DNA from: Cystobacter ferrugineus | Lineage (GTDB): Bacteria; Myxococcota; Myxococcia; Myxococcales; Myxococcaceae | Assembly (NCBI RefSeq): GCF_001887355.1 | Contig: NZ_MPIN01000017.1 | Location: 147,276-211,275, forward strand | Length of the DNA: 64,000 bases | Reading direction: 5' to 3' | Shown here: in pieces, positions 8,100 through 17,023 of the stretch | Layout of the letters: each line of letters begins with the position of its first letter | Numbering within the stretch: position 1 is the first letter of the stretch | The notes under the pieces: model-generated | Database searches by the model: none | Seen by the model: only the letters and a program-made list of their open reading frames with translations | What the model was told of the DNA's origin: nothing | Position numbers and translations under genes: made by a program

Positions 8100-8993
8100 A
8101 TGACCCTGTTCCGGTATCGCGAAGATCGCATCCCCGTCCTGCTGTTCCTGTGCCTGTTCGCGCTGGACCTGACGGTGTACTTCCTGGCGAGCAATTGGTG
8201 GTTGCCCATCCTGTGGTTCGGCGCGCTCATCATCCCGAAGGGGTGGGTCTGCTCGTGGAACCACAACCACCAGCACCTGCCGATGTTCCGCCACGCGCTG
8301 CCCAACCGCCTCCTGGAGGTGGTGTTCGGCTTCCAGACGGGAATCACCTCGCACGCCTGGTTCCTGCACCACGTGGTGGGCCACCACAAGAACTACCTGG
8401 ACCAGGAGAAGGACGAGTCGCGCTGGAAGCGCGATGACGGGACGACGATGGGCGAGGTGGAGTACTCGCTCAAGACGGCGCTCACGGCCTATCCGCGGGC
8501 CTTCCGCGTGGGCCTGGAGCAGCCCCAGCACCGCAAGGCGCTGCGCACCTTCGTGGGCATGGCCGCGCTGCAGGTGGTGCTCTTGGGCGTGCTCTTCTGG
8601 CACAACTGGTACAACGCGCTCTTCGTCTTCCTGCTGCCCATGGCGGTGTCGCTCTACGTGACGGTGTGGGCCACCTACTTCCACCACGTGGGTCTGGAGA
8701 CGGACGACCACAACCAGGCCTCGTACAACATCCTCCACCGGGGCTACAACCTGATGACGGGCAACCTGGGCTACCACACCGCGCACCATTCGCGGCACGG
8801 CCTGCACTGGTCGAAGCTGCCCGAGCTGCACGCGCAGCTCGCGCGCGACATCCCCGCCCATCTCTACCGCCAGCCGGGCATCCCGTTCGTGTGGCGCGAG
8901 TCCGAGGCCAAGCTGGTGCTGACCGACGAGCAGGTGGAAGCGCTCGCGTCCTCCGCCGTGTCGCCGCCGCCCAAGCGGGCCGCCGCGGCCTGA
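8100..8993 (+). CDS. Fatty acid desaturase-family membrane protein
   Basis: 297 residues from the ATG at 8100. Histidine boxes of the di-iron membrane desaturase/hydroxylase family are complete: NHNHQH, HHVVGHHKN and HTAHHSRHG, separated by hydrophobic pairs (FLCLFALDLTVYFLA, LPILWFGALIIP, FVFLLPMAVSLYV). It would oxidise an acyl chain or related lipid at the inner membrane. The gene follows the ATP-grasp gene after 190 bases and converges on the GH44 gene. Whether it modifies general lipid or a lipid attached to the eps pathway cannot be decided here. An alternative upstream start in the same frame lacks desaturase-like sequence. Confidence 0.85.
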   Translation: MTLFRYREDRIPVLLFLCLFALDLTVYFLASNWWLPILWFGALIIPKGWVCSWNHNHQHLPMFRHALPNRLLEVVFGFQTGITSHAWFLHHVVGHHKNYLDQEKDESRWKRDDGTTMGEVEYSLKTALTAYPRAFRVGLEQPQHRKALRTFVGMAALQVVLLGVLFWHNWYNALFVFLLPMAVSLYVTVWATYFHHVGLETDDHNQASYNILHRGYNLMTGNLGYHTAHHSRHGLHWSKLPELHAQLARDIPAHLYRQPGIPFVWRESEAKLVLTDEQVEALASSAVSPPPKRAAAA

Positions 8994-9053
8994 GTCACCC
9001 GGGGGAGGGGCCCCTCGAGACGGGCCTCTCTCCGCCGGGCGCGCGGCGGCCGC

Positions 9054-11864
9054 CTACCGCGCGAGCTTCAGGTCCAGCACGGACATGGACCAGGAGGGCA
9101 GCGCGAGCTGCACGGTGTTGCCCGACGTCTGGAAGGTCTGGAGCTGGGTGAAGCCCGCGGACCCGCCCCGGTAGCCGAACACCCGCACGCTCTCGACGTT
9201 GCCGCACCCCTTGAACTCCACCTGGGTGGTGCGCGACGTGTCCGCGTCCAGGTTGAGCGCGACGGCGACCATGTGCTCGCCACTCTCGTCACGCGAGGCG
9301 AACAGCGACGTCGTCCGGGCGTCCGCCGGCCTGTCGAAGCGCGAGGGCACGTACTGGTCGAGGAAGCGACCGCCCTGGCCATCGAAGTTGCGGAACGCGC
9401 GGAACGCCCAGAAGGTGGGGCTGTTGCGGGGCGGGTAGGTGTACATGAAGGCCGAGGTGATGCCCTGCTCGGCGAAGCGTCCGAGCGCCTCGGCCTGCGC
9501 GAGCCCGCCGCTCATGTGCGTGGTGGCGCCGAAGTTGTACTCCCCGATGGAGATGCCCCGCTTGGGGTAGTACTCGGCGATCCACCGCTTGAGGCGGGGG
9601 ATGAGCTCGACGTTGTCGTCGATCCACGACTCGTCCCGGTAGGTGGGGTCCCACAGCGCGCGCACCGAGCGGATGCGCCGCGCGGAGGTGTCGGCATCGG
9701 TGGCGCCCCGCTCCTCCATGCCCATGCCCTCGCCCTGGGGGTAGAAGTGGACGTCCACCACGTCGAGGATGCGGGTGCCCGTCTGCTGCTCGTGCTCGCG
9801 CAGCTTCTTGAGGTACCAGGGCAGGAGCGGCAGGTTGCCGTGGGCCTTGATGTCCCGCTTGCCGCCGCCGGGCGCCACGTCCGCCGCCGAGTGGAAGTAG
9901 TTCGTCCAGCCCCACTCGGCCGGGCCGGCGATGACGGCGTCGGGGTCGGCCTGACGCACGGCGGTGCCGTAGGCGATGGTGCGCTCGAGCAGCTCGTCAT
10001 AGGTGACGGGCTCCGGGTGCACGTCGCGGTGCGTGGTGTTCCAGAGCATCGGCTCGTTGTCGAGGATGTACATCTGGACGCTGCGCCCGCGCTTCTTGTC
10101 CTTCTCGCGCAGCGAGCGCACCCACTCGTTGATGAAGGCGGGGGGCGCCTCGACGCTCGTCTGGGTGGGCACGGGCGGGGGCAGGGCCTCGCCCGAGGAC
10201 GTGAGTCCATTGCCGGCCTCGGGCACGTCCGGATCCATCTTCTGCTGGGGGCCGAAGAGCGAGCGGGGGAAGCTCGTGGAGGTGGCGTCCTTGGCCACCC
10301 AGCCGATGAGGGGCACGGTGAGGGCGGACTGGAGCCCGTGCTGGAGGTTGGCCTGGAGGAAGCTGTCGGCGGTGTAGTCGGGGCGGGTGCCGAGGACGAC
10401 GTTGCGGAAGTACCAGTCGTTGGCCGTGTTCCAGACGTTGCCAATCTTCCAGTTGTAGCGGGAGGTGGGGTTGCCTCCCCAGCGGCGCGCGGTGGCGCCC
10501 AGCTCCCACTGGTGGGACTCCTTGAGCTCGCGCAGGTTGCTGAAGGCGATGCCGTAGATGAGCGGGCTGATGCGGTGGCCGGGCGCGGTGCAGTCCACCA
10601 CCACGTGCGAGCCCTTGGCGTTGCCGAAGCCCGAGGAGCCGCCGAAGCTCGAGCGGACTCCGCCCCCCGTGACGGCGGGAGTGGGGGCGGGGGTGGAAGA
10701 GGAGGGCGGCGGGCGGGGAGGGCTTCCCGCCTGGGCGACGGCGGGAGGGGGCCGGGGCGGCGTCGGGGTGGCGCGGTCGGCGAGCCGCGCGAGGCCCAAC
10801 TGGCTGATCTCCACCCAATCCGAGCCCACCGGCTTGTAGGCGCGCAGCACGAGCTGCGTGAAGGCCTCCTTGCGCGGGTTGAGCTCGCTCATGGGGATGA
10901 ACACCTGCGTCCAATCCCCGTCGCGGGCGACGACGTGCGCGTCGGACACGCGCACGCGGTGAAAGAGCGTCTCGCCCTCGGAGTCCAGCCGCACCTCGAG
11001 GAAGTCCCCGAAGCTCTTGGGCGCGCGGTAGCGCAGCGTGAGGCCGCCGTAGTCGGTCCCGAGCTCCTTCTTGGACAGGCTCCACCCGCCCAGCTTGTGC
11101 AGGCGCAGCTTCGCGGGGGCCGCGCCCTCCAGCTCGTGCTCGGCCCACCCGCGATCCTCCCAGCCCGGGAGCAGGCCGTTGTCGTAGGCCAGGTCCATGG
11201 GCTCGACGACGGCGCCGGATGGGGTCGCGCTGGCCTGGAGTTCCTGGGAAGCGCTGGTGGTGCCCGAGGCGGGCGTCATGCCGCCGGGCGCGGTGAGTCC
11301 GAGTTGATCGATCTCCACCCAGTCCCCGCCCACCTTCTTGTAGGCGCGCAGCACGACGCTGCTGAACTCGGCCCGCTGGGGATTGAGCTGCTCGAGCGGG
11401 ATGAAGAGCTGGACCCAGTCCCCATCGCGGCGCGCCACGTGGCTCGCGTTCACCTTCACGCGGGGGAAGAGGGTCTCGCCCTCCGTCTCCAGGCGCACCT
11501 CGAGGAAGTCGCCGAAGTCCGAGGGGGCGCGGTAGCGCAGCGCGAGTCCCCCGAACTCCCCCTGGAGGCCCTTCTTGTGCAGCATCCAGCCGCCCATCTT
11601 GTCCATGCGCAGCCGGGCCGGGCCGGGGGGCTTCAGCTCCCGCTCGGACCAACCCTCGTCGACCCACCCCTCGCGCAGGAAGCCCTCGCTCCAGATGCCC
11701 TCGGTGATGGCGGGGATGTCATAGACGGCCGGGCCGCTGGCGCTGGCCTCCTGGGAGGAGGAGCCGCACCTGCACGAGCTGAGCAGGGGCGCGCCGAGGC
11801 AGACGCCGGACAGGAGGGCGACGCGGGACCAGCGGCCGCGCCATGACGAGAAGACGGGCCGCAT
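9054..11864 (-). CDS. Glycoside hydrolase family 44 lipoprotein with two N-terminal repeat modules
   Basis: 936 residues from the ATG that overlaps the upstream stop by one base (TGATG). The lipobox LLSSC places it in an envelope membrane. Two similar modules of about 135 residues follow (about 51-190 and 222-358; both contain FGDFLEVRL, EGETLF, RDGDW and DWVEI.QLGL). A Pro-rich linker (about 360-400) leads to a GH44 catalytic domain from about 417. RRWGGNPTSRYNW is the family signature, with putative acid/base Glu604 in DNEP and nucleophile Glu775 in GEYNFG. GH44 enzymes are endo-beta-glucanases. As the last gene of the eps operon it may trim or release the polymer; M. xanthus eps also has a hydrolase gene near epsA. 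Confidence 0.88.
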   Translation of the reverse strand: MRPVFSSWRGRWSRVALLSGVCLGAPLLSSCRCGSSSQEASASGPAVYDIPAITEGIWSEGFLREGWVDEGWSERELKPPGPARLRMDKMGGWMLHKKGLQGEFGGLALRYRAPSDFGDFLEVRLETEGETLFPRVKVNASHVARRDGDWVQLFIPLEQLNPQRAEFSSVVLRAYKKVGGDWVEIDQLGLTAPGGMTPASGTTSASQELQASATPSGAVVEPMDLAYDNGLLPGWEDRGWAEHELEGAAPAKLRLHKLGGWSLSKKELGTDYGGLTLRYRAPKSFGDFLEVRLDSEGETLFHRVRVSDAHVVARDGDWTQVFIPMSELNPRKEAFTQLVLRAYKPVGSDWVEISQLGLARLADRATPTPPRPPPAVAQAGSPPRPPPSSSTPAPTPAVTGGGVRSSFGGSSGFGNAKGSHVVVDCTAPGHRISPLIYGIAFSNLRELKESHQWELGATARRWGGNPTSRYNWKIGNVWNTANDWYFRNVVLGTRPDYTADSFLQANLQHGLQSALTVPLIGWVAKDATSTSFPRSLFGPQQKMDPDVPEAGNGLTSSGEALPPPVPTQTSVEAPPAFINEWVRSLREKDKKRGRSVQMYILDNEPMLWNTTHRDVHPEPVTYDELLERTIAYGTAVRQADPDAVIAGPAEWGWTNYFHSAADVAPGGGKRDIKAHGNLPLLPWYLKKLREHEQQTGTRILDVVDVHFYPQGEGMGMEERGATDADTSARRIRSVRALWDPTYRDESWIDDNVELIPRLKRWIAEYYPKRGISIGEYNFGATTHMSGGLAQAEALGRFAEQGITSAFMYTYPPRNSPTFWAFRAFRNFDGQGGRFLDQYVPSRFDRPADARTTSLFASRDESGEHMVAVALNLDADTSRTTQVEFKGCGNVESVRVFGYRGGSAGFTQLQTFQTSGNTVQLALPSWSMSVLDLKLAR

Positions 11865-13468
11865 CACTGGCCGTCCACGTCCCGGCGCGGGAAGATGCGG
11901 GCGGGGATGCCCACGGCCACGCTGTCGGGGGGCACGTCCTGGAGCACCACCGCGTTGGCGCCGATGCGCGAGCGGGCGCCAATGGTGATGGGGCCGAGGA
12001 TGCGCGCGCCGGCGCCCACCCACACGTCGTCCTCGATGGTGGGGTAGCCGTCATCCTTGGCGGTGCCCACGGTGTTGTTGCCGTAGAAGCGCACGCGGTT
12101 GCCAATCTTCGCGTCGCCGCCAATCACGGTGCCCAGGCTGTGGACGAAGTAGACGCCGGTGCCCAGTTGCACGTCCTTGCCAATCTCCACGCCGAGCAGC
12201 GCCGTCTGGGCCACGCGCAGCGCGTGGTTGCCCAGCGGAATGCCCAGGCCCCGCGCCGCCTCGCGCAGCCGCTGCAGCGCGAGCACCCGGTAGCCGTCCG
12301 ACGTGAGCACCATGGAGGCCACGGCCTTCGGGCCCGCGTGGCCGTGGTGCTCCGAGCGCGTCGCCTCCAGCGCGTCCTCCTGGAGCGCCTGGACGAGCCG
12401 CCGCACCTGGCCGGGCCCGCCCGAGGTGAGGGCGAAGCGCGCCACGTGCCGAGCCGCCTCGGTGAGCGAGCCCGCCTCGGCGCGCGCCCCACGCAGGTAC
12501 TCCATGGCGTACGTCACCGAGGTGCCCATGAAGGCCAGCTTCGCGTAGCCCGCCTCGTCGGCCCGCCGCGCCGCGCCCATCACCGCCTCCGTCAGCGGGC
12601 GCGAGGCCTCGGGCGCCAGCACCGCGGCGGCGAGCAGCGGCCGGGCCAGCGGGTTCATCTCGAAGAGGAAGCGCCAGGGGTCCACCTGTGGCACGTCCGG
12701 GTGCTTGTCCGCCACGCGCGAGTCGAAGACGCCATAGCGGTGGGCGCGCTTGAGCCACTTCTCGTAGCTGGTGTGATCCGAGCCGTGCAGCACGTGCGCG
12801 GCGGCGCAGAACTCGAAGCGGCAGCCGGCCTTCTCCAGGCGCACGCCCAGCTCGATGTCCTCGGACTGGCCCAGGCTCTTGTCGAAGCCGCCCGCGGCCA
12901 CGTAGTCCGCGCGCCGGAAGGAGACGTTGCCGGTGAAGAGCTGCCAGCCGTGGGCGCGCCGCTTGGGGCCACTCATGCTCGCGGCGATGCGGTTGTTGAG
13001 CCACGCATACCAGCGCTCGAACAGCGGCATGTCGGAGATGGCGGGGTCCGGGCGGATGCCGCCAAGCACCACGTTGCGCGAGCCCTGGGGGTGGCGCGCG
13101 AGGTGCCGGGCGAGGAAGTCCTCGGCCACCTGCATGTCGTCATCGGTGATGAGGACGATGTCACCCCGGGCCGCGAGCACGCCCCGGTGGCGCGCGGCCG
13201 CCGCGCCGGCGTTGGCCTGCGTCTCCACGCGCAGGGTGTAGGGCAGCGAGAGCTTGTCCAGAATGGGCGCCACCGGCTCGCGCGAGCCGTCATCCACCAC
13301 CACCACCTCGAAGTCCGAGGGGGGCAGCGTCTGCCGGGCGAGCTGGTGGAGCAGGCGCTGGATGAGATCCGCGCGGTTGTAGGTGGCAACGACCACACTC
13401 AGCCGCGGGCGCGAGGCCTCGGGCCGAGGAGGAACAACGGCGCCAGGGGCGCCGGAAGCTGCATTCAT
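11864..13468 (-). CDS. Fusion: family 2 glycosyltransferase + hexapeptide O-acetyltransferase
   Basis: 534 residues. Residues about 20-290 are a GT2 domain: LSVVVATYNRADLIQRLL, the ITDDD metal-binding motif, and QSEDIELGVRLEKAG with the ED catalytic motif. Residues about 385-530 are a left-handed beta-helix acetyltransferase of the serine acetyltransferase type (GTGVYFVHSLGTVIGGDAKI, DDVWVGAGARILGP, IGARSRIGANAVVLQDVP). The product would both add a sugar and acetylate it. M. xanthus eps carries an acetyltransferase (EpsC) and a GT (EpsD) as neighbours, so this may be a fused equivalent. It overlaps the genes on both sides by 4 bases and 1 base. Confidence 0.88.
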   Translation of the reverse strand: MNAASGAPGAVVPPRPEASRPRLSVVVATYNRADLIQRLLHQLARQTLPPSDFEVVVVDDGSREPVAPILDKLSLPYTLRVETQANAGAAAARHRGVLAARGDIVLITDDDMQVAEDFLARHLARHPQGSRNVVLGGIRPDPAISDMPLFERWYAWLNNRIAASMSGPKRRAHGWQLFTGNVSFRRADYVAAGGFDKSLGQSEDIELGVRLEKAGCRFEFCAAAHVLHGSDHTSYEKWLKRAHRYGVFDSRVADKHPDVPQVDPWRFLFEMNPLARPLLAAAVLAPEASRPLTEAVMGAARRADEAGYAKLAFMGTSVTYAMEYLRGARAEAGSLTEAARHVARFALTSGGPGQVRRLVQALQEDALEATRSEHHGHAGPKAVASMVLTSDGYRVLALQRLREAARGLGIPLGNHALRVAQTALLGVEIGKDVQLGTGVYFVHSLGTVIGGDAKIGNRVRFYGNNTVGTAKDDGYPTIEDDVWVGAGARILGPITIGARSRIGANAVVLQDVPPDSVAVGIPARIFPRRDVDGQ

Positions 13469-14121
13469 TTCTTCAGGGCTCCGGACGGGGGCTGGAGGGT
13501 AACGCTTCCGAGGAAGCGCTCCTTCCCAATCAGGTCCAGCGTCCGGCGGGCCGAAGTATAATCCGAGGAGCCGAGCGTCACGCTCAAGAGCGCCTTCTCG
13601 GCCGCCAGCGCGATTTCCAGCCCCAGGGGGTTGGCGACGACGGAGTCGATGAGGACGACCACCCGGTCTCCCTGCTCCACGTACGCCCGCATCTCACTGA
13701 CCACGTGCTGCGAGGCGCCCAGCTCCAGGCCCTCGGCGTCCAGGAAGTGCAGGGGGATGCTGCTCTGCCGGTTGGCGACCTCCAGGATGGCCTGGACGGC
13801 CTGCAACCCCGAGCCCCCCGGATGCGAGGGCACCACCACCAGCGAGGACCAGCGATGACGCTGGTTGAGCATCGCCCACAGCTGCAACAGCGTGCTCGAC
13901 GGCACACCGGGCGTGGGGGCATACTGCGGCTGAGCCGTCTCCGCCGCGACCGTGGCCACCGTGCCATCGGCCTCCAGCGCCCGCTCCGGGGCCGGAGGAG
14001 AGGGCTGCGGCCGGCTCCCACGCACGACGGACAGCGGCTGCACCACGCGCCGCGTATCTGGTGACGTGGGGCCTCCCGTGCGCGAGCCACCCTTCGTCTT
14101 CTTGTCGTGAGGCTCGAACAT
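13465..14121 (-). CDS. Degenerate P-loop (BY-kinase-like) protein of the eps locus
   Basis: 218 residues. The first 75 are basic and Pro/Ala-rich. Residues about 80-215 follow the layout of the CpsD/CapB tyrosine-kinase P-loop domain: SSLVVVPSHPGGSGLQAVQA at the Walker A position, HFLDAEG at the LIDAD position, RVVVLIDSVVANPLGLEIAL at the Walker B position, and the end strand FLGSVTLQPP. The Walker A lysine is absent (GGSGLQ instead of GEGKST), and no C-terminal Tyr cluster is present, so ATP-dependent autokinase activity is unlikely. The EpsV-like co-polymerase nearby lacks a kinase domain too; this may be its partner scaffold. Homology is my reading by eye. Confidence 0.7.
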   Translation of the reverse strand: MFEPHDKKTKGGSRTGGPTSPDTRRVVQPLSVVRGSRPQPSPPAPERALEADGTVATVAAETAQPQYAPTPGVPSSTLLQLWAMLNQRHRWSSLVVVPSHPGGSGLQAVQAILEVANRQSSIPLHFLDAEGLELGASQHVVSEMRAYVEQGDRVVVLIDSVVANPLGLEIALAAEKALLSVTLGSSDYTSARRTLDLIGKERFLGSVTLQPPSGALKK

Positions 14122-14228
14122 GGCCGGAACTATACTACCGCGTCCTGGGGCGATTGGCACCCCCGAAGATGCCGGACCTGGGCGCGGAGTGTCATATTTC
14201 CGTGGCCGCTTGGGCTTTCGGTGCGGTA

Positions 14229-15785
14229 TCATACAAGATTTCCCGTTTGGGTGCGAGTTCCCCCAACTGGAACGACTCCAGAAGTTTTCGCGGCATGGGG
14301 GCTCGGCCAGGCGCCCGTCAAAGTGGCCAGCTTGCCCACGCAGGTGGTCGCCATGGCGATGAGAATGGTGCCCAGCCAGCTGATGCTGCCCATGTCGCCG
14401 AAGCACTGGTTGGTATAGGCCACGATGATGGCCATGGCCACCAAAGTGCCGGCGCGGTGCATGGGTTCCCGGGCGCGGGGGTAGGTGCGCACCGTCAAGA
14501 AAACGGCCACGGAAATCCAGGCCCACAGGCCGCTGAAGCCCACCACCCCGCCGAAGGCGAGCATGCCCAGCACCGAGTTGTGCGGGTGGTAGAGGTAGTC
14601 GGCGAAGGCGTGGGAGATGTCGGGCAGGGGGATGATCTCCTCGAACTCCTGGCCCCACCCGCGGCCGAGCACGGGGTTCTTCTCCCAGGTGTGGATGACG
14701 TCGAGGTTCTCGATGTCGCGGTAGTCCATCTGCCCCTTCTCCAGGTTCTCTCCCTCCAGCACCGAGCGGAAGATGCCCACCGGGCCGAAGATGCCCGTGG
14801 GCGTCTGCCAGCCCACCGCCAGGTAGAAGGGGAAGAAGGGCAGGAGCACCACTCCCAGCCGGAGGAACTTGAGCTTGAGCGGGCTGCGGGGCGTGATCAG
14901 GAAGGCGGCGATGAGCGAGAAGACGAACTCCACGTAGCCCAGGCGCCGGTCGTTGTAGTGCATGCCCATGAAGATGACGGCGCTCACGATGACCATGCGC
15001 CAGAAGTGCTTGCGCGTGGGCTGCTCGAACCACGACATCATCACCGTCATCAGGCCCGCGACGTACAGCATCGAGTCCGAGTGCGTGGTGGCGTACTCGA
15101 AGTACAGGCCCCGCGGCCGGGCGATCATCACGATGAACCAGGCGCCCAGGAACGCCTTGGTGCAGCAGCCCACGACGATCATCCGGCCGAGGGTGCGGAA
15201 GTCCTCGGGCCCGCGCAGCGCGACGTTGAAGAGCAGCACCAGCAGCGGGAGCGCCGCCATCTGGTGCCACTGCCACGTGGCCACGCGCGAGTTGCCCCCG
15301 TTGATGTAGATGCCGAGCACCTGCATCCAGAGGATGGTGGCGGGCAGTACCAGCAGCCCGATGACGAGCGGCTTGGGCAGGGGCGTCGTGTAGTCGTCGA
15401 TCTCGATGCGGTTGGCGCGCCGGTAGGCGTACAGCGCGAGGAAGCCCAGGGTGGCGATGTCCAGCAGGGGAAAGCCCAGGCCGGGCACGCCCACCACGTT
15501 GCTCAGGTTGATGAAGAGCAGCTTGCCGGGGAAGTACAGCGGGGACTTCCACTCGCCCTCGTAGGGCACCTCGGGCACCAGGTCCACCGTGACGGCCATG
15601 GCGAACAGGGCGAGCGTGAGCTTGCGCACCGGCTGCTGGCAAATCCAATACAGCGCGGCGGCGAGCACCATGGGCAGCACCGCCACCTGGGGCGCGAGGA
15701 TGACGAGCCCCATCGTGGCCGCCACCAGCAGGGCCAGCAGCGACAGGAAGACGGGCGTGCGCGAGAGGAAGGCCTCCATCGTCAC
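14229..15785 (-). CDS. wzy: Wzy-type polysaccharide polymerase / O-antigen ligase-like membrane protein
   Basis: 518 residues with about twelve hydrophobic segments and a long periplasmic loop. The YHPHNSVLGMLAFGGVVG stretch near residue 415 is the Wzy_C/O-antigen-ligase signature, and GWGQEFEEI precedes it, as in family members. It would join lipid-linked repeat units in the periplasm. It lies 4 bases after the epsU-like gene and within the same operon as wzx, opx and co-polymerase genes, which argues for polymerase rather than LPS ligase. The C-terminal 35 residues are soluble and poorly conserved. A 107-base gap separates it from the next gene. Confidence 0.8.
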   Translation of the reverse strand: MTMEAFLSRTPVFLSLLALLVAATMGLVILAPQVAVLPMVLAAALYWICQQPVRKLTLALFAMAVTVDLVPEVPYEGEWKSPLYFPGKLLFINLSNVVGVPGLGFPLLDIATLGFLALYAYRRANRIEIDDYTTPLPKPLVIGLLVLPATILWMQVLGIYINGGNSRVATWQWHQMAALPLLVLLFNVALRGPEDFRTLGRMIVVGCCTKAFLGAWFIVMIARPRGLYFEYATTHSDSMLYVAGLMTVMMSWFEQPTRKHFWRMVIVSAVIFMGMHYNDRRLGYVEFVFSLIAAFLITPRSPLKLKFLRLGVVLLPFFPFYLAVGWQTPTGIFGPVGIFRSVLEGENLEKGQMDYRDIENLDVIHTWEKNPVLGRGWGQEFEEIIPLPDISHAFADYLYHPHNSVLGMLAFGGVVGFSGLWAWISVAVFLTVRTYPRAREPMHRAGTLVAMAIIVAYTNQCFGDMGSISWLGTILIAMATTCVGKLATLTGAWPSPHAAKTSGVVPVGGTRTQTGNLV

Positions 15786-15789
15786 CGCC

Positions 15790-16983
15790 TCAGGTCTTGG
15801 GCGTCTCGCGCGTGGTGCGCACCCACTCGCCCTTCTTCTCCTCGGGGCGGGTCGTCAAGAGCCACAGCTTCCAGCCCACGTAGAAGGGCGCCCGCGCGAG
15901 CGCCAGCAGGCCGCGCAAGCCCATGCCGGACACCCACCAGCCGCGCATGACGTAGAGCACCAGGCTCGTCACCGCGAAGGCCGCCGCCCACGCGCTCCAG
16001 GCCAGGTGCCCCCGCGCGAGCGACAGCGCCACCGAGGCCCCCGCGAGCGCGAGCGCCCCCAGCACCACCCACGTGAGCGGCAGCACGAGCAGATCCATCG
16101 CCAGGTCCACGAGGATGCGGTCGCGCTTGCCGAGCCCCTCGGCGAGCAGCGGCAGGCCGTGCTGGCGCAGCATCGCCATGCGGCCGCCTTCCCACCGGCG
16201 GCGCTGCGAGCGCGAGGCCTTCTCCCCGGACACCATCTCCCCGAGCGCCTCGGCCTCCCACGCGTAGTGCACGCGCTCGCCCGCCTGCCCCAGGCGGATG
16301 CCGTACTCCAGGTCCTCCACGATGGAGAAGGCCTCGTGGGGCACCCGGCGGATGATGGCGTGGGTGAAGCACATGCCGTTGCCGCGCAGGCCGCACGACA
16401 CGCCCAGGCGCTCGCGGCCCAGGGAGCGCACCTTGTGGAAGAGCGCCATGGACACGGCCATGAGCTGCGTGCGCCACGAGGCCTCCGGGTTGAGCACGCC
16501 GTAGTGGGCCTGCACCGCGTGCGCTCCCGCCTCCAGCCGCAGCGCGAAGGCGTGCAGCAGGTTGGGCGTCACCTCCGTGTCCGCGTCCACCACCACCACC
16601 GCGTCGGCGAAGCCCTCCTCGAGGCTCTTGTCGAAGGCGAGCTGCAGGGCGTAGCCCTTGCCGCGCAGCTCCTGGTTGTGCCGCACGAGCACCGTGGCGC
16701 CGGCCTCCCGCGCGCGCTCGGCCGTGGCATCCGTGCAGTTGTCCGCCACCACGAGGATGCGCCGGAGCTGCTCCGGCCAGTCCAGCCGCGACAGGTTGCC
16801 CACCGTGCGCGCGATGCCCGCCTCCTCGTTGTGGGCGGGGATGATGATGTCGAACTTGAGCCGTGGGGGCACCCGGGGCGGCGCTGGCTTCTGCCCGGAC
16901 AACAGCGTGAGCAGTAGCAGGTACCCCGAGGCGGCGAGTACCGGCAGGGCCAGGAGGATGAGCGTCAGATCGAGCAACATCAC
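15790..16983 (-). CDS. epsU: Membrane family 2 glycosyltransferase (EpsU-like)
   Basis: 397 residues. One N-terminal membrane helix is followed by a processive-type GT2 domain: FDIIIPAHNEEAGI, VVDADTEV (DxD), VEDLEYGIRL (ED acid) and SQRRRWEGG (QxxRW). Two or three C-terminal membrane helices follow. The motif set is that of cellulose synthase/IcaA-like enzymes, which elongate or start glycan repeat units at the inner membrane. Its position next to the epsV-like co-polymerase corresponds to epsU of M. xanthus. Intergenic distance is 40 bases to epsV and 4 bases to wzy. Confidence 0.87.
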   Translation of the reverse strand: MMLLDLTLILLALPVLAASGYLLLLTLLSGQKPAPPRVPPRLKFDIIIPAHNEEAGIARTVGNLSRLDWPEQLRRILVVADNCTDATAERAREAGATVLVRHNQELRGKGYALQLAFDKSLEEGFADAVVVVDADTEVTPNLLHAFALRLEAGAHAVQAHYGVLNPEASWRTQLMAVSMALFHKVRSLGRERLGVSCGLRGNGMCFTHAIIRRVPHEAFSIVEDLEYGIRLGQAGERVHYAWEAEALGEMVSGEKASRSQRRRWEGGRMAMLRQHGLPLLAEGLGKRDRILVDLAMDLLVLPLTWVVLGALALAGASVALSLARGHLAWSAWAAAFAVTSLVLYVMRGWWVSGMGLRGLLALARAPFYVGWKLWLLTTRPEEKKGEWVRTTRETPKT

Positions 16984-17023
16984 GGGGCGGGGAACTCCAG
17001 TGGGGGCATGGCGAGGCGCCGCG

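Noticed and set aside
9001..9053. Palindrome GAGGGGCCCCTC as terminator between desaturase and GH44 genes
   Set aside because: Self-complementary with no loop and no T-run; in DNA of this GC content it is not convincing.
13465..15648. 727-residue minus-strand frame spanning the polymerase and pseudo-kinase genes
   Set aside because: Only the last 218 residues resemble protein; the rest is an out-of-frame reading of the polymerase. The start at 14121 fits the overlap with its neighbour.
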